DNA of 64,000 bases, taken from the NCBI GenBank assembly GCA_947253885.1, contig CAMYAO010000003.1, positions 1-64,000 of the forward strand, given 5' to 3'. Positions within the stretch are counted from its first letter, which is position 1. The number at the start of each line of letters is the position of its first letter. This stretch comes from an uncultured Clostridium sp. (GTDB lineage: Bacteria; Bacillota; Clostridia; Lachnospirales; Lachnospiraceae). Shown here in pieces: positions 42,625 through 50,269 of this stretch. Under the pieces are notes generated by a model that ran no database searches, was not told the origin of the DNA, and saw only the letters and a program-made list of their open reading frames with translations. The position numbers and the translations under genes are program-made.

Positions 42625-42923
42625 TCGGCATCACCTCCCGTCTGTATATTTTTTATGACTCCTTCAATCTGCTCCGGTTCGTCAATCACGTAGACCTGAA
42701 AGCCAAGACTCTGCAGCTGCTTTATGCGTCTTGCCTGCAAAGGTCTCGGCTTTTTCCCCGGAGCTTTTACTTCCGCAAAAGCCACGCGCCCTTTCGGAAA
42801 CAGGATGATGCGGTCAGGCACGCCATCAAGACCGGGACTTACAAACTTAGGAGCAAGACCGCCGGATTTCCTTACTGTCTCCACCAGTTTCTTTTCAATA
42901 TCTCTTTCCCGTAAAGAGTTCAT
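42621..42923 (-). CDS. VRR-NUC nuclease
   Basis: This 100-residue protein has the VRR-NUC fold: FVSPGLDGVPDRIILFPKGRVAFAEVK has the catalytic D...ExK. Such small nucleases are encoded beside SNF2 helicases in many phages and likely act on branched DNA. The start at 42923 follows GGGAGG. It overlaps the preceding gene and the helicase gene start. Confidence 0.9.
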   Translation of the reverse strand: MNSLRERDIEKKLVETVRKSGGLAPKFVSPGLDGVPDRIILFPKGRVAFAEVKAPGKKPRPLQARRIKQLQSLGFQVYVIDEPEQIEGVIKNIQTGGDAE

Positions 42924-43230
42924 CCGCAGCCTCCCTTGCCATTTCAATTATCTTTTTGTCCACGCCATTTCTCGGCGTATCCTCTACATTTCCGTAAAAC
43001 ACATCGGTATATTCATTTGAGATATTCGGATAATCACAGAACATGTTATCCTCAGCTTTTGAACAGACTTCATCAATCCTGTTCATTGCCCGCATCAGTT
43101 TATCCTGGTCTGCCGCAGACAGCACATAGCTGATATCGGTGATCATTTTCGCTCCCAGGTTCTTAAACAGGCGCATCTCGGCTCCCGCTTTCATATATCT
43201 TTCCATTGTTCTTTCTTTTTTGCTTACCAT
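42895..43230 (-). CDS. Conserved phage protein, unknown
   Basis: This 111-residue helical protein (VLSAADQDKLMRAMNRIDEVC, DEYTDVFYGN-like segment SNEYTDVFYGN) has no membrane segment. It is recurrent between primase and VRR-NUC genes in this phage group. GGAGG lies 8 bases before the ATG. It is the first gene after the 235-base non-coding region with GGGACA repeats. Confidence 0.65.
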   Translation of the reverse strand: MVSKKERTMERYMKAGAEMRLFKNLGAKMITDISYVLSAADQDKLMRAMNRIDEVCSKAEDNMFCDYPNISNEYTDVFYGNVEDTPRNGVDKKIIEMAREAADELFTGKRY

Positions 43231-43466
43231 GATGGTTCCTCCGTTTATTCATGCGGGACGGGACGGACAAGTGGCCAAAAATCCCTATACGCGCGAAATA
43301 CGCGTGTTACGGGTACGCTATAGTTAATAAATAACGATTTGATTTAATATAGAAATTCCTGTCCTGTCCGTCCCATCCTGTCCCAATCCGCTGTTTTCAA
43401 GGGGGACAACTTTTTGACGGCGGGACAACCCATGATAAGTTGTCCCGGCAGCTTGTCCCTGTCCCA
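43231..43466. other. Non-coding region with repeated GGGACA/TGTCCC, candidate origin
   Basis: No gene is present. About a dozen GGGAC/GTCCC hexamer-like units occur in both directions (for example CCTGTCCTGTCCGTCCC near 43364 and GGCGGGACAACCC near 43420). One inverted pair, GGGACAAC and GTTGTCCC, could form a stem. An ACGCG-rich tract lies at 43292-43318, and an AT-rich stretch at 43320-43355 separates the two clusters. Iterons plus an AT-rich segment directly beside the primase/helicase gene resemble a phage replication origin. Confidence 0.4.
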
Positions 43467-45797
43467 TTACTCCTTCCGCGCATAGATCCGCTGCCTGCCG
43501 TAAATCGGTACGCGCTTTCGATCTTCCTTCTTCTCCCAGTCCTTAAGCCGTTTCATGATGGCGGCTATGGCATAGCTGTCGGATGATTTGATATCCTCCT
43601 TCGGTTTGCCAAAGCACTCGCACCAGATTTCAAGGTTCGATACCTCCATGCGTCTCCTCACGCCTTCCGGCCTTGTAGGATCGGAAGGATCACGGAAATA
43701 GTCCCTTCTGCGGTACATATCCATATCGTCCCAGGCTTCGGGTAATAACATGTCAAGATACTCACGCACGATGCCTTCACGGTCATCCTGCTCCATCGCT
43801 TCACGCTGCTCTTCCTGGGCATATGCCTCCAGCGATGGATCGAGGTACAGCTTTTCGCCCGCCTTAGCCAGCAAAATGACCTCCGCCCAGATCTGCTCCA
43901 CCACTTCCTTCGTCATATCCCACGGCTTATATTTGCTCCTGCCGGACGCCTTCACATTCCAGAAACGGCGGTTCCCTGTGATGTCACGCAGATATCCGTT
44001 CTCGGAATTTGTCGTGCCAAAGAAGACGCACTGCCTCGGATGGGGAGTGACGCGCTTGCCGAAACTGGCGCGGTACTTGTCATCGCATCGTGATACAAAG
44101 GATTTCACCTTGTCGAGGTCGGCCTTCTTCATTCCGGCAAGTTCTCCAATCTCATGGATCCAGTAGCCCTGCAGTTTCTCCGCCGCTGTCTTATCATTCA
44201 TATCGGAAAGCGTCAGGCTGTCGGAAAACCACTCCATGCCAAGATTCGAAATGAAGGTCGATTTACCGATGCCCTGCGCTCCGTTAAAGACAGGAAGATA
44301 ATCGAACTTAATTCCGGGATGGTAAACGCGCATATACGCGGCGCACAGTGTCTTCCGGCAGACAGCGCGGATGTAGTCGTTATCGTCTGCGCCGAGATAG
44401 TCGATGAATAAGGTATCAACGCGTTTTTCACCGTCCCAGGGAGGAAGTGCCTCGAAATACAGTCTGATTGGATGATAGGAACGGTCATCCGCCACCTTAG
44501 TCACGGCGATGTCGTAGTTTCTCTGCGAGAATGTGCCATAGTGATCGTCCACGTAACAGATCAGCTGCGCGTCGTCAGCATCCCGCCAGAACTTCGCCGG
44601 ATGCTGCCACGGCACATCCCCTTTAATCTCAAGACCGTCCGCCAGCTGATTAAACACGATATTTTTCAGCAGAGGATCATTTTGCATGATGAGTTTCGCG
44701 TTATACAGAGAGTTTTCCAAAACCGCCCCCTTCGAGGTATAGCGCAGCTTTTTCTTCCAGTCGTCAACATCGGAAAAGTCCTTCTCAGCCTCTGACAGCT
44801 TCTCATTTGCGGCAGCCACCTTTACCCCGTCCTGCCGCATAGCAAATTCGCACATTTCCTTAAAGGATTCCTTATCGTCAACATCGCCGAACTTATGGAT
44901 GCGGACGATATCAAAAGCATTGCAGAGTTTCAGATAGGCGGGATCTTTTGCGTGGTGGGAATAGACAAATTTATCTTCGATGATTTCCACCCCCGCCATA
45001 CTGGATGACGTTATAAGATGCCAGCGGTTTTCGTTATCCGTTGGTTCATAGACATCGGAAAGGAAATGCTCCAGCGCGTGGGAGATTGGAAAATAGACTC
45101 TATTGAAAAGGCCGACCGTTCCATCTTTTGTGAGTGGATCCTTCACCTTTTCTTTTGTTACCTGATTCGCCTTGCTCTCACGAGACGATGTCGGAAGCCT
45201 TGTGGGATCCGTCCACTCCGGGTGAGCGGATAAAATATCATCAGGATCAAGCCAGTCCTTATCCGTTTCCTTAAACACGAATATGCCGTTTTGCGGAGAG
45301 GACGGCCAGTACATCAGCTGATTGGGCTGATAGGAACATTCATCAAAGAAGTCGATTCCGAGCATCTCAGCGAGATACCTTGATACGGCGACAAACTCCT
45401 CCGTTGTTACATCCCTTGTCAGCGGAAACACAAGACGCACCCTCGGATTTTCCGGGGTGCTGGAATGTGTCGTATAAAGGCATGACGCATAGGGCGCGTT
45501 TTTTTCATAATCATCAAGAAACGCTTTATCGATCCGGTCACCGTCAAGCGCAATCATGGAACGAAGTTCCACGCTATCCACCTTGCGGCGGCCGCCTCTC
45601 AGCACGCCGCCCACAAAGCCTCCGTGGTCTTTTGCGATATCCCGCTGCACCCTGCTCATTTTGGCGTATTCCTCCGCCGACTCCGTTGTGCGGATGGTCA
45701 CCTTAAGCCGCGCTTTCAAATCATCGTAGCTTATGGCTTTGTTCACCCATTTTTTCGCCTGACGGTTATTCCCATAGGCGATGGCAAGTTCTCTCAT
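43467..45797 (-). CDS. Primase-helicase, VirE/VapE type
   Basis: This 776-residue protein is expected to start phage DNA synthesis. The N-terminal part resembles an archaeo-eukaryotic primase-polymerase (IALDGD with Asp85 and Asp87; YTTHSS with His111). The C-terminal part is a virulence-associated E (PF05272) helicase: Walker A GAQGIGKST at 506-514, then ALTLSDMN-like (DSLTLSDMNDKTAAEKLQG) and FFGTTNSENGYLRD. The gene is intact. It overlaps the DUF4406 gene upstream by 4 bases. The candidate origin lies just downstream. Confidence 0.88.
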   Translation of the reverse strand: MRELAIAYGNNRQAKKWVNKAISYDDLKARLKVTIRTTESAEEYAKMSRVQRDIAKDHGGFVGGVLRGGRRKVDSVELRSMIALDGDRIDKAFLDDYEKNAPYASCLYTTHSSTPENPRVRLVFPLTRDVTTEEFVAVSRYLAEMLGIDFFDECSYQPNQLMYWPSSPQNGIFVFKETDKDWLDPDDILSAHPEWTDPTRLPTSSRESKANQVTKEKVKDPLTKDGTVGLFNRVYFPISHALEHFLSDVYEPTDNENRWHLITSSSMAGVEIIEDKFVYSHHAKDPAYLKLCNAFDIVRIHKFGDVDDKESFKEMCEFAMRQDGVKVAAANEKLSEAEKDFSDVDDWKKKLRYTSKGAVLENSLYNAKLIMQNDPLLKNIVFNQLADGLEIKGDVPWQHPAKFWRDADDAQLICYVDDHYGTFSQRNYDIAVTKVADDRSYHPIRLYFEALPPWDGEKRVDTLFIDYLGADDNDYIRAVCRKTLCAAYMRVYHPGIKFDYLPVFNGAQGIGKSTFISNLGMEWFSDSLTLSDMNDKTAAEKLQGYWIHEIGELAGMKKADLDKVKSFVSRCDDKYRASFGKRVTPHPRQCVFFGTTNSENGYLRDITGNRRFWNVKASGRSKYKPWDMTKEVVEQIWAEVILLAKAGEKLYLDPSLEAYAQEEQREAMEQDDREGIVREYLDMLLPEAWDDMDMYRRRDYFRDPSDPTRPEGVRRRMEVSNLEIWCECFGKPKEDIKSSDSYAIAAIMKRLKDWEKKEDRKRVPIYGRQRIYARKE

Positions 45798-46177
45798 ACG
45801 TCCTCCACCTCCTGAAATTCACTGTTGAAATACCTGACCTTCTGTCTGCGTTTTTTCGCTTTCTCAATTTCAATTCTCATGCCCCGGGTGATTTCGTTTC
45901 CAAGCACCCAAACCTCCTGGCATTTGCCCATCAGGACAATGTCCATGAAAATGGCAGTTCTCCTGTCCTCCTCGTTTGTGTCATCCATAAAAGGAAACAG
46001 CAGATGCGCCGTCAGCGGGATATTCCCTTTGTCATAGGCGTACTTTGCAAAAGCGGCCGCCCTTTTCGTATTCTCTTCCACATCACCGGAATAAGGCGCG
46101 CAGATATATACCAGCGGGCGGAAGGCGGGTTTTTCTCCCGCCCTTGCCGTGTTGTTAAAAATCATCTTGCCTTCCAT
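45794..46177 (-). CDS. DUF4406 protein (deoxyribosyltransferase-like)
   Basis: This 127-residue protein has VYICAPYSGDVEENTKRAAAF and VWVLGNEITRGMRIEIE, the DUF4406 pattern related to nucleoside 2-deoxyribosyltransferases. It could act in nucleotide metabolism or bind nucleotide signals in the infected cell. Catalysis is not proven for the family. It precedes the primase gene with overlap. Confidence 0.8.
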   Translation of the reverse strand: MEGKMIFNNTARAGEKPAFRPLVYICAPYSGDVEENTKRAAAFAKYAYDKGNIPLTAHLLFPFMDDTNEEDRRTAIFMDIVLMGKCQEVWVLGNEITRGMRIEIEKAKKRRQKVRYFNSEFQEVEDV

Positions 46178-46179
46178 GC

Positions 46180-46956
46180 TTACACCTCCTGTTCAATTAG
46201 CGGCAGAATTCCTTCGCCTTTCAAAAGGTCATAAAGGAAAAGTCTGCCCTTCTGCGTCCAGTAGGTATGCATCACGCTTTTCTCCGCATCGATGGCGAAC
46301 GTCTTTGACTGGGTGTATCCCAGATCCGCGTAGTCCTGATATAAAAGCCAGGTTTTACGGAACTTATACTGGATGCCGAGGTCATGAAGAAGGTCATTGA
46401 ATTTTCTTCCGCTCATTCCGTAATCCTTGGCAATCTGCGTAACCGGAACCGTGTTCCTGTTCTGCAGGATCAGGTCATAGTAGCTTGCCTTCGGTTTAAG
46501 TTCCGCAATCTGCTGATTCTGAATGGCCGTAGTAAGTTCAAGTTCTTTTCTGCGCTTTCTCTCTTCCTTTAACTGAGTAAACGCTGCAATGGCGAGATCC
46601 GGATTTTCTAAAATCTCATCAATTGCGTAAACGCCATGTCTACGAATTTCCGGAAGAACCTCAGAAGTTACCCATCTTTTAAACTGCTTTGCCTTTGGGA
46701 GCTGGCTGCGAAGAATCAGACTGTAAAACCCGGATTCATTGATGAGAATCGGACTTTGTTCTCGTCCGATGGAGTCACGAATCGTTACCCCATCTGTTTT
46801 ATCTTCTGCATCCACGTGGTCGGCCAGGGCTTTGCGGTGATTGCTGTAACCCAGAATCTCGGCCACGTCCTTGCCAACAAAGAAAGGCTCCCCGTCAATA
46901 ACGGTTGTGCGTACGGAGCCAAACTCCGCATTGTTAAAAACCTGTAATTCATTCAT
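46180..46956 (-). CDS. Phage antirepressor (BRO-N and ANT domains)
   Basis: This 258-residue protein has an N-terminal BRO-N domain (FFVGKDVAEILGYSNHRKAL and LINESGFYSLILRSQLP), a charged coiled coil (about 130-150) and a C-terminal ANT/KilAC-type domain (VTQIAKDYGMSGRKFNDLLHD). It is a typical phage antirepressor used to favour lytic growth. Its leader holds motif C of the Shine-Dalgarno-pairing family. No cI-type repressor gene is seen for it to act on. Confidence 0.92.
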   Translation of the reverse strand: MNELQVFNNAEFGSVRTTVIDGEPFFVGKDVAEILGYSNHRKALADHVDAEDKTDGVTIRDSIGREQSPILINESGFYSLILRSQLPKAKQFKRWVTSEVLPEIRRHGVYAIDEILENPDLAIAAFTQLKEERKRRKELELTTAIQNQQIAELKPKASYYDLILQNRNTVPVTQIAKDYGMSGRKFNDLLHDLGIQYKFRKTWLLYQDYADLGYTQSKTFAIDAEKSVMHTYWTQKGRLFLYDLLKGEGILPLIEQEV

Positions 46957-46997
46957 GAGAATTACCTCCTTAAAATTTTTTTACGGAGGACGTCATT

Positions 46998-47044
46998 GCC
47001 TCCTAAGTGGTAGCCTTGGGAGGCGATTAAATCTGACGGTTTTT
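46998..47044 (-). promoter_or_regulatory. Leader motif C
   Basis: Transcript order is AACCGTCAGATT, GCCTCCC, AAGGCTACC, GGAGGC. GCCTCC (47019-47024 on the plus strand as GGAGGC) pairs perfectly with GGAGGC (46998-47003). The CCGTCAGATT block overlaps the last codons of the sigma-like gene. A further CCTCC lies between this stem and the antirepressor ribosome binding site. Confidence 0.5.
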
Positions 47045-47560
47045 ATAATTTTCTCTAAGTTTTTTCTTTGCCCGCTTCAACTTCTGCGTGATGTTGTTTT
47101 CATCTGCGCCTATGCGAGCAGCGTAGTCACGAATTGATTCATCGTTTAAGTAAACCGCAATAAAGGCGTCAGCCCATTCCGGCTTTTTAGCGAGAACCTT
47201 GCGCACCCACCGGCAGGCAGCTTCATAATCTTCTTTCTTTTCGTGTTCTATTTCGTATTTGCGGAAGATGCGGTCATCTGCGACTTCGTCCATTAACGGC
47301 TCGGATGAATCGATCTCATCCTCGATGCTGTCTTTTCCGGGTTGCGCCTTACTGTAGCCGCGATGGCGGTCAAACTTGTGCCAGTTGTTGTATTCAGGTC
47401 TGTTGAACTGCTCATCAAAAGCTTCCTGAATACGGCGTTCCTTTTCTTCCTGCTCGGTTTCTTCATCCTCAAAACCGAGGCTAACCCACATTTCCTTTGT
47501 TGACTTTTCGTCCAGCTCTACTGTCTGGTACTCGTTCTCGTAACGAATCTTAAGTTTCAT
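47027..47560 (-). CDS. Sigma-70 region 4-like regulator
   Basis: This 177-residue protein has an acidic N-terminal half and a C-terminal sigma region 4-type helix-turn-helix (VYLNDESIRDYAARIGADENNITQKLKRAKKKL). It may act as a phage-encoded sigma-like factor or activator, and could be what reads the repeated 36-nt promoter-like element. The start is taken as ATG 47560, 6 bases after AGGA. It appears to be the first gene of the early operon. A structured leader (motif D) precedes it. Confidence 0.8.
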   Translation of the reverse strand: MKLKIRYENEYQTVELDEKSTKEMWVSLGFEDEETEQEEKERRIQEAFDEQFNRPEYNNWHKFDRHRGYSKAQPGKDSIEDEIDSSEPLMDEVADDRIFRKYEIEHEKKEDYEAACRWVRKVLAKKPEWADAFIAVYLNDESIRDYAARIGADENNITQKLKRAKKKLRENYKNRQI

Positions 47561-47562
47561 TT

Positions 47563-47674
47563 GCATTCCTTTCCGTCCGTGGTCAGGTACGATGGAATGC
47601 AAAAGGAGCCTGTGGCCGAAGATGAACCACAGACTCCTGAAAATCCGAAAATGGGCGCAGAAATCTAACGGTGG
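47563..47674 (-). promoter_or_regulatory. Leader motif D with two hairpins before the sigma-like gene
   Basis: The transcript has CCGTTAGATT (similar to motifs A-C). Next comes a 12-bp hairpin AGGAGTCTGTGG / CCACAGGCTCCT with a short T-run (47604-47638). Then GCATTCC follows, which pairs perfectly with GGAATGC overlapping the ribosome binding site (47594-47600 with 47563-47569). The order suggests an attenuator plus a closed ribosome binding site. Confidence 0.5.
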
Positions 47675-47689
47675 GTGCATCTTCATTCC

Positions 47690-47891
47690 CGGAGCGGTCT
47701 TTAATTACCGCCGCATGAACTCTCTATGCATCCCATCGTCCTAATGGCCATCTCGGACTAAATGAGATTTGATTACCTTTGTAAGCCTTTGCTTACTTGA
47801 ATTAATTATTGCCCTTATTGAATTTTTAAGATCAACTCATGGAGTTGGTTAAAATCCCTTGAAAATAGCCACTTTTCCTATTTCAGAGCAT
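47690..47891. promoter_or_regulatory. Control region between defence cassette and early phage operon
   Basis: No gene lies here. It holds two palindromes: GTAAGC-CTTT-GCTTAC (47781-47796) and AACTC-ATG-GAGTT (47834-47846). A matching AACTC-AGT-GAGTT lies across the terminator at 47922-47934. On the minus strand the second palindrome overlaps a TTGATC that could be the -35 of the early promoter. These are candidate operators for lysogeny control. The controlling protein is unknown. Confidence 0.45.
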
Positions 47892-47914
47892 AAAAAAAGA
47901 CCCCTTTCGGGGTC
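47892..47914 (-). terminator. Terminator of the defence cassette
   Basis: Perfect hairpin GACCCC-GAAA-GGGGTC followed by seven Ts on the minus strand, 30 bases after the ImmA/IrrE-like gene. It ends the hsd operon. Confidence 0.92.
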
Positions 47915-47943
47915 CAAAGCCAACTCAGTGAGTTATCTAAATT

Positions 47944-49539
47944 TTAATCGGGATCGATTGTTATTGTGCTGCCCAGTTCTTTGATGCCTGCCTGTTTCAA
48001 AACGCCGTTGAAATCCTGCAGAGATAATCCGGGCATATTCTCTAAAATGCGAATATAGGTCTTGTCAGGGTCCTGATAATAATTCAGTTTGTTATCGGAC
48101 TTGTCGAATATCTTCTCCACGATACGGAGGTTCAGCCGCAAGCCGATGCAGATGGCCATCAGCACCTCTGTACCCATATTATTGTACTTGTCGTTCTTTA
48201 TTTTGCCGTGATAATTCTTGTGCAGACCTGTTCTGTCGTTAAAGGTTTCCGGGTAGTTCCATTTTCTGTTTTTCATCAGATACCACAGGCATTGACAGAG
48301 TGTGGTGGTCGGATCACCCAGCCGCTTGACCAGTTCGATTTCTTCGTACTCATCGTAGGTGAGGATATGGTCCCGGAACGCCGAATATACATCATCCTCT
48401 TCGTACTTGAAATTTGCCTGGTATTTCGGATGGAATGTCAGCATACGCTGATCGATTCCCTCCACATGATAAAGGACGGCAAATCCTACGAAGTCCTTCT
48501 GTATATTTCGGTAGGTCGTATATTTCTGCTCACGGATATTAATGACGCACTGTGCCATATTCTTTTTTGCTTTTGCCGTCAGATGCAGACCGTCTTCTTT
48601 GGCAGTTATGTATTTCTTATCTGCCAGCACAAAGTATCCGTCAGCAAAAACGAACTGACCGTCGCTGACCCATTCCCGAAGGGAAGAGTCCAGACTCAAT
48701 AGCTGATACGCCTCCACGGGAGTCAATGCGACAAGCTCTTTGCTATTGTTGATTTCTGCAAAAACGGCGTCAAAATCTTCAAAACCGGATATACGGCCGA
48801 GCAGACCGACTTCAATCAGGCGATATTTGACAGATACGCGGGACGCAATGAAGAAGGTACTCAAATCCTCAATCAACGTGTCGCAGAACGGAATAATGTC
48901 GTTCTGCGGATTCTGATAACTGTCAATCAGTTCAAGCGCTTTCTTCTTGAACATCTCAAACGGCATCAGCACTCGCGGAGCCAGTCGGTGAGCCTGCCAT
49001 TCAAGCCACTTTACTTCATTTTCTTTTGTCTTTTTTCCTTCCGGCGGCTCATAGAAGGTTTCAGACTGGCGGCACATAATCGGATACAGTTTTTCGGATG
49101 CCGCCGCATTTTTCACCGCCAGTATTTCAAAATATGTTTTATCCTTTTCCCAATGGAGAGCCTCATGGATGAGCGTGTTTCGTTTTGCACCTTCTCCGTA
49201 CATTGCCTCGGAATCGGGATCAATCAGAACTGTTCCCGCCGGAAAGGATACGGTTTTGGATGTGCCTTGCTCGTGATCATATATTTCTACCTCGCCATCG
49301 AGAAGTAGGCAGCACCCGAAAATGTCCAGGTTGCGGGACAGAGATACTTCCTTGACCGTGAGATTTGCTTTCTGCAATATCTCATCAACGGGCAACGGCA
49401 TCGGCGTTTCAAGAGCCTTTTTACAATGCCTTGTCAGGTACTTGGTCGCATAATCATCAAGGCGGTTCTTTCCAAGAATCAGGGCTCCCGTTTTCTTATT
49501 TATATCAAAGATATCGCTCGATGTCGGTTTGTTCGTCAT
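47944..49539 (-). CDS. ImmA/IrrE-like metallopeptidase with C-terminal HTH-like region
   Basis: This 531-residue protein has an N-terminal ImmA/IrrE zinc peptidase domain with HEALHW (His125, Glu126, His129) and DPDSEAMYGEGAKRN just before it. The long C-terminal part includes a stretch resembling a Cro/C1-type helix-turn-helix (about 440-500; FNDRTGLHKNYHGKIKND). ImmA/IrrE enzymes cleave Xre-type repressors to induce mobile elements or stress genes. Here protease and possible DNA-binding region are in one chain. The start at 49539 overlaps the YgjP-like gene by 35 bases. Confidence 0.78.
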   Translation of the reverse strand: MTNKPTSSDIFDINKKTGALILGKNRLDDYATKYLTRHCKKALETPMPLPVDEILQKANLTVKEVSLSRNLDIFGCCLLLDGEVEIYDHEQGTSKTVSFPAGTVLIDPDSEAMYGEGAKRNTLIHEALHWEKDKTYFEILAVKNAAASEKLYPIMCRQSETFYEPPEGKKTKENEVKWLEWQAHRLAPRVLMPFEMFKKKALELIDSYQNPQNDIIPFCDTLIEDLSTFFIASRVSVKYRLIEVGLLGRISGFEDFDAVFAEINNSKELVALTPVEAYQLLSLDSSLREWVSDGQFVFADGYFVLADKKYITAKEDGLHLTAKAKKNMAQCVINIREQKYTTYRNIQKDFVGFAVLYHVEGIDQRMLTFHPKYQANFKYEEDDVYSAFRDHILTYDEYEEIELVKRLGDPTTTLCQCLWYLMKNRKWNYPETFNDRTGLHKNYHGKIKNDKYNNMGTEVLMAICIGLRLNLRIVEKIFDKSDNKLNYYQDPDKTYIRILENMPGLSLQDFNGVLKQAGIKELGSTITIDPD

Positions 49540-50269
49540 CCGTATCCGTCTCTCCTTTTTCCATGTAATCCAGCGGCATGGTGGCAAGCATCTTCTTTGC
49601 TTCGCGCCATGTCGGGCAATACTTCTCAACAAGCGCATGGAATCTATGAGTATGGTTCTTCTCCATTAGATGTACCAGTTCGTGTATCACCACATATTCG
49701 AGGCATTCTATCGGCTTTTTGGCAAGCTGGAGATTGATCCATATCCTGCGTTTTTCAATGTTGCATGTTCCCCATCTGGTTTTCATGTTTTTTATGCGGA
49801 ACTCATCCGCATGGACGCCCGTCTTTTTCTCACATCCGATTATTACGGACTCAAGCACACGCTTTAATTCCTGTCTGTACCATTCGGTAAACAGCCTTTC
49901 TCGCGCATCGGTATCCGTTCCCTCCGGCACAGTCATGATGATCTTGGTCGGAGATTTTATTATCTTATGCTGTGTGCCTTCATAAACGACCTGCAGGCGG
50001 TAGGGCTTTCCCCAAAGATAGTGGGACTCGCCGGACACATATTCCCGCTTGCTCTGCCTCTCCTGCGAGAGCATCCGATCCCTGACTTTCGTTATTTCCG
50101 GGAGTTTCTTAAGGACAAAGAGTTTTATGTCCTCGTTCGATAGCTCCATTGGTGTGCTTACAGTTACATTTCCTTCCGGCGGATTGACTCTGACATAGAG
50201 GTTTTTCAGGTTCTTCTTCCTGATCACCTCTATCGGCAATCCGCCGATAAGCATTTCATCATTACGCAT
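49505..50269 (-). CDS. YgjP-like (DUF45) metallopeptidase with type I RM
   Basis: This 254-residue protein is of the YgjP/DUF45 zinc peptidase family. The active site is HELVH at 196-200 with a further histidine in NHTHRF, plus the conserved MKTRWGTCN. The family is often encoded directly after hsdR. Its role there is not settled, but control of restriction subunits by proteolysis is plausible. The ATG at 50269 overlaps the end of hsdR by 8 bases, so it is translated with it. Confidence 0.85.
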   Translation of the reverse strand: MRNDEMLIGGLPIEVIRKKNLKNLYVRVNPPEGNVTVSTPMELSNEDIKLFVLKKLPEITKVRDRMLSQERQSKREYVSGESHYLWGKPYRLQVVYEGTQHKIIKSPTKIIMTVPEGTDTDARERLFTEWYRQELKRVLESVIIGCEKKTGVHADEFRIKNMKTRWGTCNIEKRRIWINLQLAKKPIECLEYVVIHELVHLMEKNHTHRFHALVEKYCPTWREAKKMLATMPLDYMEKGETDTDDEQTDIERYL

